From assembly GCF_001522545.3 (NCBI RefSeq), contig NC_031771.1, positions 65,740,792 to 65,804,791 of the forward strand: 64,000 bases of DNA. Reading direction: 5' to 3'. This document shows positions 23,811-36,223 of the stretch, one piece after another. Both the position numbers and the translations under genes were made by a program. The notes beneath the pieces are model-generated. The model was not told the DNA's origin. It searched no databases and worked only from the letters and a program-made list of their open reading frames with translations. Origin of the DNA: Parus major. Its lineage: Eukaryota > Chordata > Aves > Passeriformes > Paridae. Numbering within the stretch: position 1 is the stretch's first letter; the number at the start of each line of letters is the position of its first letter.

Positions 23811-24542
23811 ACTGCTGAAATGTGGTATTGAAGATACATGAAAATAAATATTAAATATTGGTGAGCTATAATGATAATTACAGCAATAATTGCTCTTTTA
23901 TCTCAGAACATTATTATTATTTCAAAGAAATAAGCCTAAATTTGCATCTCTGTATGATAATTAAAGTGCAGCTCACAATTATCCCATTACAGTGGATTTC
24001 AGGGGTATCCTTGCACAAAATTCATGATGGTTCCCTGTGAGCAGATGAGCATAATGGACAAATTAAAATGTAATTTATTTTTTTGCTTTTTCCTTGTGCT
24101 TTTATTACCACTGTGTGAAACTATCCTGGCCGAGTTCAGCATCAGTTTGCTGTGACACATTCCCCTGTCTGCCTCTTGATGCAGTAACTTCTTTTGCAAC
24201 ACATTTCATGACTCCAGGATTCTCATAGGGGAAGAAAATTATAATAATTTCATCTATTTATATTCTTCCTCTGATCATACTCATAGAATAAATCACCAGC
24301 AAAAACTTTTTTCAGGTATTCAAAATGAAAATTAATTAAAAAACCCAGGTGCATAGGGCTCCTTTTTATTTCAGAAAAATCACCTTTCATGGGATGAAAG
24401 TCCTTTCCAACCTCCTTTTTCTCTCATTAGCTACCCAAGGGTCCCAGTGCTTTGTCTTCTCTACTTGTGCCATATTTCTATTGTCCAGTTAAGTAATTTA
24501 AATTAAAATCAGATTAACTGATCAGATTAACAGATTAACAGA

Positions 24543-24574
24543 TGTACACACTTTTAATTTTTTAAGTGTGTACA
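24543..24574. repeat. Perfect palindrome, 11-bp arms, 10-base loop
   Basis: TGTACACACTT, a T-rich loop (24554-24563), then AAGTGTGTACA. It is preceded by short direct repeats of CAGATTAA (24510-24540). Confidence 0.85.
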
Positions 24575-26219
24575 TTCATGATAGCAAATGTAATGGTGGA
24601 ATCCAGATTTGCTTCCTGACGCCCTGATGCTCAAACTTTGGGTATTCCAATCATCATTTCTGGCCTCAGATAAATTTATTTTGCTGATTTCACTCAGCCA
24701 ACCATTCTGCCACCCAAACAAGACCCTGGCTGCCAGGTCAGGCCTTGGCACCTCTGTTTGAGCAAGCCACACACCAAGCAATAAGAGATTGCAGGAGCAA
24801 TAAGAGATGTAATTACACTCTGGTGGTGTGGAATCCAGCCCTGCAGCTCTCTCTGGTGATTCACATTACACTGATGAAATTACACCTATCTACAAGGTTA
24901 TGGGATAATTAATAACATTAATCAATAGATGGAGGAGTTTAATGCTTGGAAAGGCTTGAAGGTGCATGGCCAGAAACAGCAATTCAGGTAATTAATGACA
25001 AACAAGATAGTCATTATACAGAAACTATTTAAAAATTACAGCACTTGAGTATCCCAAATAGTTTTGGTAAAAGATTCAGTTACAAAGTGATCAGAGTTCT
25101 GTTAAAGCCCAAACTGAATTTATAAAAGCCTGAACCCAATTTGGAAATAGTGTTTCCCTTAAGAACCAAATTTCTGGGATTGGCAGGGGTTTTCACTTCC
25201 ATTTAATATTTTTAACCTCTGTAACTGAAGGGTTTGGGTAAATCTCCAGGAAAGAAGAAGAACCACTTCAGAGCAAGAAGCACCTCAGAAGTCCAGTTGC
25301 CATTTCTCATCGAGAAGTTCCATCACAGCAAATCTTGAGTTCCTCAAATGCATACGAGATGAAGCATTAGGGAAGATTGTTCTTTGTGAACTCCTAGAAC
25401 ATAAATACAGAATTGGAAGAGCTGGACAGTGAGAAAACAGCACCAAATGCCACAGCACAAAAGATGTTGTTCCTGGAGTTTTATGGCTGTGCTGAAATTC
25501 TCCTGAAGGACAATTTTCATTAGCAAACCTCAAGCCATCATTGTCACCATGCACAATTTTACTGTGTGGCCCATGGTTTGATATTTTGCTTTGAACCTCA
25601 GCCCTTGCAGTAATACTACATGAAAAAGGGGTTCTGAGAGGGAAGAGAAATGTGACATTAAAAAGATATTTAGGATGAAACTTGGTGAATTTTTTTAATA
25701 ATAAACTGTGGACATCTGAACACCAGAGCTGGATGTTCTGCGTTGGGCCAAATGGAACTCAGGGGGTCAGTAAAAGTAACCTGGATAAAAATATTACAGA
25801 GACCTTACTGATTCCTTTATAGAAAGGTTTGGTGGGGTTTTTTTAATATAGCCTGAGGTTAGCCAGATCCTCATTACATCTTTTACTACAAGTCTGTAGC
25901 TAAACTCCAGCTGGGACCTGAAAGGTGGGACCTGACTCCATCCTGCTCCGTGGATTTCCTTTGGTCAGACCTCCACCCCTGTATTTTATTTTCTGAGGTC
26001 GCCTTTCACATTCACAGTGTGCTCACTACAGCAAAGCATCAAACTTTAGAGATTATTTATGCTTTGGAAACAAAGACTGAAAATTCCACAAAGCCTTGCA
26101 CATCAGCACCTTTAGAATAGAAGTCATTTAATAGTTAAAAACAAATAAAAAGGAAAGAGTTGGAGTGTGAGAGAAAAAGAAAACAGCTTTGCAATGTACA
26201 GTATGCCTAATTATACTAA

Positions 26220-26233
26220 TTATATATATATAT
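26220..26233. repeat. (TA)n microsatellite
   Basis: About seven TA units within AT-rich sequence. Confidence 0.85.
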
Positions 26234-26668
26234 GCAAGTATAAACTAGGGGAATACAACAGTAAACAGCAAAACATTTTTCCAACAATGTAGCATTTGCT
26301 TATAATTCAAGGGACTGATTTCTAGGAATGAGCAAACCTACTGGGATTTGGTTTTTCTTTTTAGTGATGTCGAATTCTTCAATTATCTCCAGTCCCAGCT
26401 TGATGAAAAAACACCCAGCAAATGTGGAACCATGGTTTGAACTGCATTGAATATTTATGTCCTGGAATTGGGTACCTTAAACATAATTTTTTAAGTCTGT
26501 GAAAACTTGGAAAGGATTTTTTTTTCTCCCTCTCCTTGTTCTTCTGTACCTGGGATGTGAAAATTTTGCAGAGGAAGCTGCAGCCCAGGGGCTCTGTATT
26601 AGAACTAAATTACCAAATCAGAAGCATCTGGTTTTCCTCAGTTGTCTGGTCAGATTAAATAATTCTGG

Positions 26669-26702
26669 TTTGAAATTATTTCAAGTATTTGAAATTATTT
26701 CA
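26669..26702. repeat. Two tandem copies of a palindromic 15-mer
   Basis: TTTGAAATTATTTCA occurs at 26669-26683 and 26688-26702, a 19-base period. The core TGAAATTATTTCA is itself palindromic around its central T. Confidence 0.8.
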
Positions 26703-27976
26703 GGGACTTGTAGCCAACAAGTTACATCATGGGCGTGTAATCTAATTTCTCACAACACCTGAACACCAGCTCTGAAAAAAGTGCACAGTAAGATGGAATA
26801 AACAATTCTCAAAAATTATTTTTCTTAAGTGACCACATGAGAAAAACTATTAATAATCTAACTTTCTCTACCATTATTTGATAAGGAACTTCAGGCCCAA
26901 ACCATGAATAGAAAATACCTTATTATGTTGATATTTAATGATACTTTAAACGTTATTTGTAACAGGCTGGAAAATAATACCATGCAAATGAAATGTGTTT
27001 GATTGTATGCAATAGAAAAGTCAAAGAAATTTCTCTTTTAAAGTAAATTGTGCCTCAATGAGTTGGAAATCCTTGTGGCAGCCTAGAACTTAAAATATTT
27101 CAACAACTTTACTGCTTTTATTTCTCCTTGCTATGCTTGAGCAAGAATTGTTCTCTAAACGCCTTGGAAAGGACTGAAAATTATGAGTTGACTTTTACAC
27201 TGCACCAATTATTGGGCTTCACCTTGATGACCTCAGAAGAAATTTATCAGCCAAGAAATTACTTATTTTTTTTATTTAACATAAGTTAATTTCCTTCTCC
27301 CTTGCACCCATGTTTAGAAACACCAAAAGAGCCCAGCTGTATTATTAAAACTCTACCTAAAAGCATCTGTTCCTTTATTAAAAAAATAAAAAATTCTCTT
27401 GAATGAAAATTGCTTAGCACCAGCCAGTATTAAAATACGAAAATAAAGAACAAACCAACCCTCAGCTGCTCTTTTTTTCCTTACTTTCACTTCAATACAG
27501 CCTCTCCTAAATACATGCAAAAAGCTTAAATACATTACGGAAGGACTATTGACTCAGGAGGACTCATTTATAAAATAAAGTCTCGCTGGAGGAGTTTCGC
27601 TAATTGGCAATTAAGTCAGGTCATTATCCAGGTAGAGAGAGAATACCTGCAGATATTTGGGTTTTCTTGTGGAGGACCTTTCAGCTGCTTGTGAAAAGGA
27701 GTCTCTGGGGGAAGTAGAAAAGCAGTAGCTTCGTTTAAGGCTTTTGTAGAACTGAAATATCATTCCTGGAAAAAAAAAAATCAATCTTTTTAATGTTAAG
27801 CAATGCTGGCTTTTCAGATTTTTTCAGAACTAGGTATTTGTTCCTAATTTTTTTTTAATTTTAATAAGAAATATATTTATGACAAAACCAACACCTCTGA
27901 TTACGTGCAGAGTATGAGAGGGGACAAAGCTTGTGTAGGGTATTTCCAGCTGGTGCTAAATTCTTTAGGGACTCCC

Positions 27977-28008
27977 AGGTTTTTACATAACTTTAGGTTT
28001 TTACATAA
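27977..28008. repeat. 18-base tandem duplication
   Basis: AGGTTTTTACATAA occurs at 27977-27990 and again at 27995-28008. A partial third copy begins at 28009. Confidence 0.8.
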
Positions 28009-28212
28009 AGGTTTTGGGAGATAAAACAGAAGAAAATAGGTGTCCTGACTTTTGAAACCTTAGTTCTTTCCTGACTATTTTTAATAATAATTTAATAATA
28101 ATTTTTCCTTTTTCTGTTGGTTATAATGTTCTTGTGTAGCTGCTGCAGTAGAGAAATCACCACATCCTAATTTAGAAATGATGTCTCTAAGCTGTGAAGG
28201 CAAAACCTGCTG

Positions 28213-28242
28213 CACCTTACCTCATCTCTTCTTGGTAAGGTG
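28213..28242. repeat. Inverted repeat, 9-bp arms, 12-base loop
   Basis: CACCTTACC and GGTAAGGTG, perfect complements. Confidence 0.75.
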
Positions 28243-29568
28243 AAAGAAAAGGTGCAAAATAACTTTCCCTTATGGACATAAGTGAAAATACTGAATTTCA
28301 AGTAGTTTTAAATCAAAAAGTTGTTTTTTTCATCCACCTGACCCACTGCAGGCCCCTCCATCAACCCCTTTGGTACTTGTGTTCCTTCCTTGAACACCTT
28401 GAGCACCTCTCAGGTGGCAGCAAAGGGAAATTAGACAGGTGCATTTTGATAACCTGAATTTTAAAAATGCTTTGGAGCATTTCCTTCTCCAGGGCTAAGG
28501 AAAGCTGTTCAGGTAGTTCTGGTTTGCTTCTTGGAAACACAAATGGCCCTGGACTACACAGCTAAACTTCTCTTCAAGAAACACCTCCCAGTGGTTTGAG
28601 ACTCTGATGTGAATTTGCATATGCATTGAAAAGTCTAAATTCTGAGAAAATCCCCTTAAGCATCAGACTGGGGAAAAAAATGAGCAGAATTTGGAGAAAT
28701 GTAGATTTATAATTTTCATTTTTTTTTCCTTCAAGGCTCAGTTGAGCAGCACTAAACACGCTGGTGGTTATAATTAAAGTGTTCATCATCCTAAAATTTA
28801 GCTGAAAAATTCACATTCCACCCTGACTGAAAAAGATAAACATATCAGAAGATCTGTAAGTAATTTTGTTGGTAACCTGTGTGAGATGAAATCTTGGTTT
28901 TCCTCAACACAAGTGAGAGTTAGGGAAAAGGAAAAGCAAGTTTCCTTCTTATTGGCTCCAGGTGGTGAACTTGGGACTGTACTGACCCTTAAATGAGATC
29001 AAATATTGATGTGTGTTGGAGGAGCCTGAGCCTGTACAAAGAAAAACACAGGATCTGAAAATATTCTCTTATCAAATTGATGTGGGTATTGGAGGAAAAA
29101 ATACCAAGTTGCTGATTTGGTGCTCGGGTGTGCAGAGGGAAATTCAGCTTCAGGCTCTTGGGCACTGCTGAGCTGAGTCCCCAGAGTTAAAGACAAGTGG
29201 GTCAGTAATGGGACTGAAAAATCCTGTTTTGTGTGGAATTCAGCCCCTGTTCCCAAGCCCTTCAGGAGTGTGTGTTCATTCTTCCAAGAGCTGTGAGGAC
29301 CTGACCCATCTTCTGCTTAAACAAACATTTATAATCCAGGCTGTATTATTGGCTCGTCTTCCTGTTGTTCATATTGGCTTGAAACATTTTTAGGAATTGA
29401 ATACAGAGGTTGGAGTAAGGTTATCTCTTACCAAGGGTTTAAGTGGTCACTAAATCATCTGAGCACACAGAATGGTGTGTGACCCTTGGATTACCAGCTT
29501 GTTGAACTGCAAGAAGCACCTTTTTCGTTTCCAAAGCACTTTGAATCCTTCAGGTGAATCTGGGAACA

Positions 29569-29589
29569 ATCAATAATCCCATTATTGAT
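29569..29589. repeat. Inverted repeat, 9-bp arms, 3-base loop
   Basis: ATCAATAAT, CCC, ATTATTGAT. TGGGATTGCAATC follows directly and partly mirrors the upstream CAATC. Confidence 0.75.
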
Positions 29590-30094
29590 GGGATTGCAAT
29601 CAAAACTGGCCACCTTTGCTCTGGGATCTTCTTAATCCTCTCCATGGTGGGGAGAGCCCTTCTTTGTTTGCCTGTCAGCACATCTCCCAAAAGAAAATTC
29701 AGCTGGCCACTTGTTTTTAGAAGAATTGGGACAGAGTGTGAGCAAACAGATGGTTTGGAGAAAGAGTCTGTCACCATTTGGGATTACACAACAATCCATT
29801 TGCTACACAATTTCCCTAGCCTGAGATTCATTAATAGATCACATCCAATTTCTCTTCCTCTGCTGCTCAGCCACAGGAGAAACAGGCTGGATTTATACAA
29901 GCAATCTTTTCTTTATGGATAAAACACTTGCCCTAAAATTCTTGACAAATTCCTGTAAATCTTGAGCTGAGGGGGTGTGTGTATTTCTCTTTCTGTGCTC
30001 GTTTTGATGCCTCCCTCTCCTGCATCTGGTGACTTCTAACTCAAGCACCAATCCCTCAGCACTGCCCATCCAGCTGTGGGCTGCCCCAAACATC

Positions 30095-30449
30095 TGTGTG
30101 GCAGTGTGCCTTAGGGAGACAAAGAGTTCCACTGTCCCACCCCAAACCCCTTGTGAAGGACGGCCCAGGGGTTCTGATTGGGTTTGAGTCCCTGGGGGTT
30201 TCTCCCTTGTTGTGTTTCCAGTGGTCCCTGACCCTGAACTCCACCCTCAAGGGTGGAGACCCTCAAGAGTTCTGTCCCTCAAAAACCCCTGCTCGGCCTC
30301 TGTTCAGGGCTCTTTGTTCTGGATCTGAGTTTGTTCCCATGCTGAATAAATGGTTTCATGAACAGGAGCCTGTCTTGCTGGTGTTCCATGCTGGTCTCCA
30401 GAACCCTGCAGCTTCCCTGGGTGAGATCCTGAGGTTGCTGACTGCAACA
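30095..30449 (+). mobile_element. Probable solo LTR of an endogenous retrovirus
   Basis: The block is GC-richer than its flanks, begins TGTG and ends ACA. It has an AATAAA polyadenylation signal at 30345-30350 followed by a C/T/G-rich R-U5-like end, the standard LTR layout. CATC precedes the proposed start (30091-30094) and follows the proposed end (30450-30453), which would be a 4-bp target duplication. A 9-bp-arm hairpin (30239-30258) lies in the U3-like part. No internal retroviral sequence adjoins, so a solo LTR fits. The family is not assigned, and a search against a bird repeat library would decide. The 130-codon open frame across it is probably incidental. Confidence 0.5.
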
Positions 30450-31204
30450 CATCTGCCAGACCTTGCTGCCCCGTACAGGCTGCTGTGACAGGAGCACTGT
30501 CAGGGGCAAAGGGGATTTTTGGATCCTCCATCTCTTCACATTCTGTCTGGGTTTCTACTCTAAGAACTTTTAAAATGTCTCACGTACCTGGCAGGTCTTT
30601 GTTGCGCAGCTTTGAGCAAAGATTACCCCAGAAGCCCCTGAGAAGTCCTCGTCTGCCTTTCTGCTGTGCTCCTGGAGAACACCATGTGTTTTGTGTGGAG
30701 AATAATGCTCTGACCCTCTTTGCCCTGACCAAAACATCGTGGGCAGCGTGCCGAATGCACATTCCCATGGTGCACATTATTTATTATTTAAATCCTCCTC
30801 AGCCTCGCAGATCCTGGTGAAATTTATCACACTGCAGGTCATGGCCACAATTTCTTCAAGAGGGGGAAATGTGAGGTTACTGCTGAGGCTTCTGGGAATT
30901 CCTCCACAGTTTTACAGAAAGGGTGTTCTCTGAGCAGCTGCTGACACAACAGCTGTCTGCTCTAACACCAAGAGATGTTTTCAGGCAAAACAAACTTGTC
31001 TGCACTGTCTGAAAGGCCTTCTAGAACTTCCCCCCCACACACAGTTATGGGTGAATAATGCACAGGGAGGGTTTCCAGTGCTCACCAGTGCGAGAAAGCT
31101 GTTGAGAACACTCTTAAAATTCTCAGTATTTTTTTTACCACAGACCACCTTCTGTATCATCACAAGAGATCTGGTTTCCATCACTTTTCCCTTGTCTGTG
31201 AAGG
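30450..31204. other. Non-coding sequence between the probable LTR and a CR1 copy
   Basis: Moderately GC-rich at the left, AT-rich at the right. No gene or repeat is recognised. LTR sequence could extend to about 30490 if the proposed 3' boundary is wrong. Confidence 0.4.
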
Positions 31205-31424
31205 TCATAGAAGCACAGATTGTTTTGGATTGGATGGGACCTTAAAGACTCTTTTGTTCCACCCCCTGCCATGGGCAGGGACAACTTCCACTGTCCCAGG
31301 TTGCTCCAAGCCCCGTCCAGCCTGGCCTTGGACACTTCCAGGGATCCAGGGGCAGCCACAGCTTCTCTGGGCACCCTGTGCCAGGGCCTGCCCACCCTCA
31401 CAGGGAACAATTTCCTCCTAAGAT
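31205..31424 (-). mobile_element. CR1 LINE 3' end, well preserved
   Basis: The plus strand reads 'ggattggatgggacctta', 'ccctgccatgggcagggac', 'ccaagccccgtccagcctgg', 'cttccagggatccaggggc' and 'cctgtgccagggcctgccc', which is CR1 reverse complement. It is nearly identical to the antiparallel copy at 33325-33795 over the shared part. Confidence 0.95.
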
Positions 31425-32739
31425 GCAGCAGTGCTCTATTCCAACCTTTTTAAGAATGTCACCATCTGGATTTACACCGTAAAACAGCAGGAGATCTCTC
31501 AGTGCTTCAATATTGACGCGTTTTTGAACCCATTTTGGAGTCCTTCTAAGAGAGGATGAAGCACTCTCAGGAGGCTCAGGATGATCCAGCACAAGTTTTG
31601 ACTCCTGGAACTTCAGTCCTAATGTTGAGCTGTTCCAGGATTCCAGAACTCACAATTATGAGTCTGCAGTTAAATTACTGACAAATAAGTAAAGATAAAG
31701 TGAGGGTCCTAGGGTCAGAATATTAATTAAAAGAATTCCACATTTTTATCCCTTAATATTCTGCCACTAAAACTGAGACTTTTAAAAATACCGCTTGTTT
31801 TTAATAAAAAAGGCTGGCAACAACATCATCCCCTGTGTCCCAAATCTTCATTCACATTAATTTTGAGATTCTCTTTTTTCCCAAACCATGATTATTGATT
31901 AATTGTTTAATTGATTAATAATTGATTTAATTATTGTTTATGAGTGATTATTTTCCTTGCACCTTCTGGTGGCTGCAGGTTCCTCTCTGGCCAGTGGAGA
32001 GAACCAGGCTGACAAAAGCTGGTGTTGCTGGGTCACTGCTGTCCTTCCTGTGGCCATAAACACTCCAGGGATCAGAGCCAGGGTCAAGGGGAGAAAGAGA
32101 TTCAAGACTACATCCACAGGACTAAATTCCATATTAAATTCCATAGACTCTATCTCCTTTAGAAATATATTTGGGGAGCCTGTACATCACAATAAAGGAC
32201 CTAAAATATAATCAAGGTGTACTTTCTTTCTCCAGTTTTATGAAAACTGAGAATGGAAGTTTCATCAGCTTCAGAGTTTGGTTGTACAGCCTTCACTCAG
32301 CGCATTTTTCCAGTGAGAAATATTTTTTTGTTTTGCTTTTAGGGAGGAATACAATTGATTTGCCATTTTAAACACTTCAGGTACACACTAAGTGGAATTT
32401 GTTGGGTGTGAATCTCAGCTGTTAATTGTTGTGCCAAAACTTTAAAAAACAAATAAATTTACACTTTCTATCTACGGTTTAGGTGAAATGTTTTTACTTC
32501 ATGGAAGTGACAATCTGGAATGACTCTGTATGTCAGACAGCATTTAAACTTTCTTTCTGATCAGCTGCAAGCATTTGAATATTGTGCTAGAGCTAGGGAA
32601 AAACTGTGAGGGTTAAAAGTCAGATTTTCTCCATCCGTGCCCACACCAGAACAGCATCACTCTGGCCTTGGGCTCTCCTCACAGCTCTCAATTTTGTTGG
32701 TACAACAAAAGTTGGCCAAGATCTCAGGGGGTTGTGTGG
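31425..32739. other. Non-coding AT-rich sequence
   Basis: No gene is recognised. ATTGATTAA-type low-complexity sequence lies at 31888-31945. Confidence 0.45.
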
Positions 32740-32940
32740 TCCTTCAGAGGGACCTCAATAGGTCAGAGGGGCAGAAAGGAACCTCCTGAAATTAAATTCT
32801 CCAGGCTGAGCCCTTTTCCAGCTCCCTCAGCTGCTCCTGGTGCTCCACACCCTTCCCCAGCCCCAGTTCCTTCTCTGGACACACCCCAGCTCCTCAATCT
32901 CCTCCTCTTCTTGTTGTGAGAGGCCCAAAACCGAACATGT
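32740..32940 (-). mobile_element. CR1 LINE internal fragment (upstream of the 3' end)
   Basis: The plus strand reads 'ctccaggctgagccc', 'agctccctcagctgctcctg' and 'ggtgctccacacccttcc', then 'ggacacaccccagctcctc'. These are reverse complements of the CR1 blocks 'ttcagcctggagaag' and 'ggagcacctctcc'. The 3'-terminal part is missing. Confidence 0.8.
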
Positions 32941-33324
32941 TAAAATCTCTGGCTTCCCTTGCAAAGAAAGGTTACACACCTGCCTTTATTGTTCCCACTT
33001 TTGCTCTATTCCTGGGTTCCTGGTAGAATTTCTACCAGGCAGAGCAGATGTCAATGTTTATTTCACTCCCAGCAGACAAATTCTTCATTTGCTCCAGTAT
33101 GAATATCTCAGGAATAAATAAGTTTATTGCCCACATTAAGGGAACTGGCAAAGTTGAGACTTAAAAAAATATGGAACTTCTGTGTTACTGCAATAAAAGT
33201 GCAGTGAGCTGTGAAATTCTTTTCACATATGTGGGGGCATTTCTACTGTTCAGTTCTCAACTTCATTTTGCCATAATAAAACGTTCAGAATTTTCCTTCC
33301 CTAAGAAGAGAGGGGCATTGTCAG
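32941..33324. other. Short non-coding spacer between CR1 copies
   Basis: AT-rich, nothing recognised. Confidence 0.4.
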
Positions 33325-33795
33325 AAGGGAAAACCTGGTGAGGAGGCCACGAAGTTGATCAGAGGGTTGGAGCACCTCTCCTGTGAGGAAAGGCTGAGGG
33401 AGCTGGGATTGTTCAGCCTGGTGAAGGTTCTGAGGTGACTTCATTGTGACTTAATTGTGGCCTTCCAGTGCCTGAAGGGATCCTGCAAGAAAGATGGAGC
33501 AGGACATTTTACAAGGGTCTGGAATGACAGGAGAAGGGGATAGAGCTTCCCACTGCCAGAGGGCAGGGATAGATGGGATAATGGGAAGAAATTGTTCCCT
33601 GTGAGGGTGGACAGGCCCTGGCACAGGGTGCCCAGAGAAGCTGTGGCTGCCCCTGGATCCCTGGAAGTGTCCAAGGCCAGGTTGGATGGGGCTTGGAGCA
33701 GTCTGGGACAGTGGAAGGTGTCCCTGCCCATGGCAGGGGGTGGGACTGGAAGATCTTTTAGGTTCCTCCCAACCTAAACCATTCCATGATGTTCC
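33325..33795 (+). mobile_element. CR1 LINE 3' region, about 470 bp
   Basis: The plus strand runs in element order: 'gaggaggccacgaagttgat', 'gttggagcacctctcctgtg', 'ttgttcagcctggtgaagg', 'ggccttccagtgcctgaagg', 'tgtggctgcccctggatccc', 'ggcttggagcagtctgggac' and 'ccaacctaaaccattccatg'. It covers the end of ORF2 and the 3' UTR. It is one of the two longest young-looking copies here and forms an inverted pair with 31205-31424. Confidence 0.96.
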
Positions 33796-36148
33796 TGATG
33801 AGGATTTTTGCATCACCCTCTAAGCCTGAATTCCACAAAAACTCTCATGGAGCAAAAGATATCTCTGATCTATTAATGGGCTCTCTGTCCTGGGAAGGAG
33901 GGGGACACTGGTGAGATAAATCTGGTGAGTGGTGGGACACAGAGATTCCCCTGGGCAGGGCTGATGAGAAAAGAGGTTGTTGTCCTTTCCTCTAAACACC
34001 CCACAACTTTCATCCACTCCCAACATTTTCCAATCCAATCCCAAAGCCTCTTTGTCCCTGCATCCCCTAATAAATTCCATGCCCAACAACACCTGCTATC
34101 TTCCACAGCACAGCGGAGAAAGGGCTTTTTTGGCTGACTGGCTGTGCTGGATTTCACAAGGTCAGTGATCTAATCCCTCTCCTTATCCCAGTCACTAAAA
34201 TCTGCTCTTCCCCAGCTCAGTGGGAGCCTCCCCCTTGCATCCTTCCCCCATCCTTGCAGGGCCTTTTAGTTTGAGTCACCTCTGCTCCGTGCACAGAACA
34301 GTCTATGAGCAAATAGCTATTCATTAAACACTGCACTTGTTCCTTCTGCAAGTTGTAAACACTGTCAAAAACAATTTCCTAACGCACATTCAGAGGTGGG
34401 TGGAATAAAGATTTCCTGGGCAAATCTTAGTGTTGCTTATTATTGATTTTTTTTTTTTTCTATAGCCCCCATTGTACATGAAAATTTTCTCTTTCTGCTC
34501 AAACACATTAGCAGGTCATGCAGGGCTCCTTGGTATGATTTTTTACCTTTTTCATAAATGCCAGCAATCTTTCCTTATTTCAAAAGCTTTAGTTATCTCT
34601 CAGGGAGGGGAGGGCTGGTGTTTCTTGGAGCAGGAAGGAACCTGAAAGCCTATTGACTGAGAAATATTCAAAGGTTTTATTTTTAAAAGCTGAATAATCA
34701 GATATATATGCCTGAATCCTAATAGAATTAGCTTGTAATTCAACACTAATTTTTCATTAGTTTCGGCAATATAGTTTATTTTTAAGGAAGAAAAAAAAAA
34801 CAAAAAAAACCCAAAACATTCCTGTTGCATGCATGACTTTATCACTGAGCCAGCAGGGTTTTCTCACTGTCTGTTTGTCAGGAAAAAAGAGAAAACAACA
34901 AAAAAAATCCCACCAGCAAAACCTGACAAGTTTTGTTTTTTTTTTTTCCCCAGTGGCCAAAAAATTTATTAACAAACCACAGAATGAATAAAACTGTAAA
35001 TATCTGACAAACCACTGTGTTCCATTAGACCAGCCAGAACACCTTCCAGATTTTCCTATTTTTGGACTTGTTTCCTCTGGTTTTGCTCAAATTGTTATAG
35101 TTATTTTCCCTTGTCCTCCTGTAAATGTGTACCCAGGGAGGCAATAAGTTCCCCAGCTCTCAGCAGTGCTGATGTATTTAACAGCTCTGAGCACAAAAGT
35201 GATTTAGACTTCACCTGTAAGGTCCTTTACACAAATAGTCATTTGTGAGACCTCCTGATAGGCAGAAACACGCCTAAACCTTCAGTTGGTGAAAATTATT
35301 TATTTTTCACTGTTTATGCAGCTGAGCAAGTGGAGCTGGAGCATCCCCTCGCTGGCAGAGCCAAACTTCTGTTCCCAGTCGTGATAAATGGGGCACTTGA
35401 CCTTTCAGGATAAATGTGCTTCACTCTGGACAGCCTCCCTTGGAGCAGGGCTTCTGGTTTCTTTTATTTCCAGCTGATTGAGGAAACATCAGCCCACAGA
35501 GAGCAGTTTTACTCTCTTCAGTGAAGTTTAGTTGGCTGGCCTTGATGTCAGAGCAGAGACCATGGGATAACCGAGGCTGGGAATCACTGATCCGACCTCC
35601 TGCACAAAGCAGAGCCAACACTGAATTTAAACCAGGCTCCTCAGGGCTTTGTGTGCTCTTGAAAGCCTTCAAGGATGGAGACCACGCAATATTTCTAAAA
35701 AAACAGCTTCTTTTTCAGTAATTCATGATTTCAAGTGCCATTAAATGGATGTTACTAGTCTGTATTATCAGATTTAAAAGGCCCCAAGGTCATACAAATG
35801 CAAGTTTCACCACCATCAACTTTTAAACCACTAAATCAATGATATTGAGAAGTGTAAATGGTTGTTATTTTACTTCTTAAAGGTTTAATTTATCAAATAT
35901 TTAAATGATTAAAATGATTAAAATCCCTGAATATAAAAATTAAGTTAAAATCTGTTAAAATTCCTGAAAAAAGTTTTTTGTTGGTTTTGCTCAGCAGAGT
36001 GTTAATACATTAATTTCTCTTCTGCTAACATTTCTGTTTGGAAGTGCTTGAATCAAAGGTAAATGTTTTCTCAGTAAATCATGATTGGTGATCCCTGAAC
36101 TGGTGAATAAATATTCAATACCAATTCAGTACAAGAATATCTGTGCTG
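33796..36148. other. Non-coding AT-rich sequence
   Basis: No gene is recognised. A- and T-rich tracts lie at 34788-34812 and 34937-34950. ATGATTAAA-type tandem low complexity lies near 35895-35930. Confidence 0.45.
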
Positions 36149-36223
36149 TAGGTGACCCTGCCTTGGCAGGGGGGTTACATTAAATGATCTTCACAGTCCC
36201 TTCCAACCCCAACTATTCTGTGA
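36149..36223 (+). mobile_element. CR1 LINE 3'-terminal fragment
   Basis: The plus strand reads 'ggtgaccctgccttggcagg', then 'cagtcccttccaacccc' and 'actattctgtga', the last 75 bases of CR1 in sense orientation. Confidence 0.88.

Larger units (their letters stand above)
23731..30094. other. Non-coding AT-rich sequence with several short palindromes
   Basis: Holds the palindromes at 23781, 24543, 28213 and 29569, a tandem palindromic 15-mer at 26669-26702, a (TA)n run at 26220-26233 and an 18-base tandem duplication at 27977-28008. No gene or transposon is recognised. Confidence 0.45.

Noticed and set aside
25285..25554. Minus-strand frame that looked transposase-like
   Set aside because: No catalytic motif or terminal inverted repeats could be identified.
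30096..30488. 130-codon open frame
   Set aside because: It lies across the probable LTR and is best explained by the GC-rich composition.
33451..33816. Open frames in CR1 copies (also 8741-9151, 31135-31410, 42005-42397)
   Set aside because: They are CR1 3' regions read in the antisense or an arbitrary frame, not host genes.
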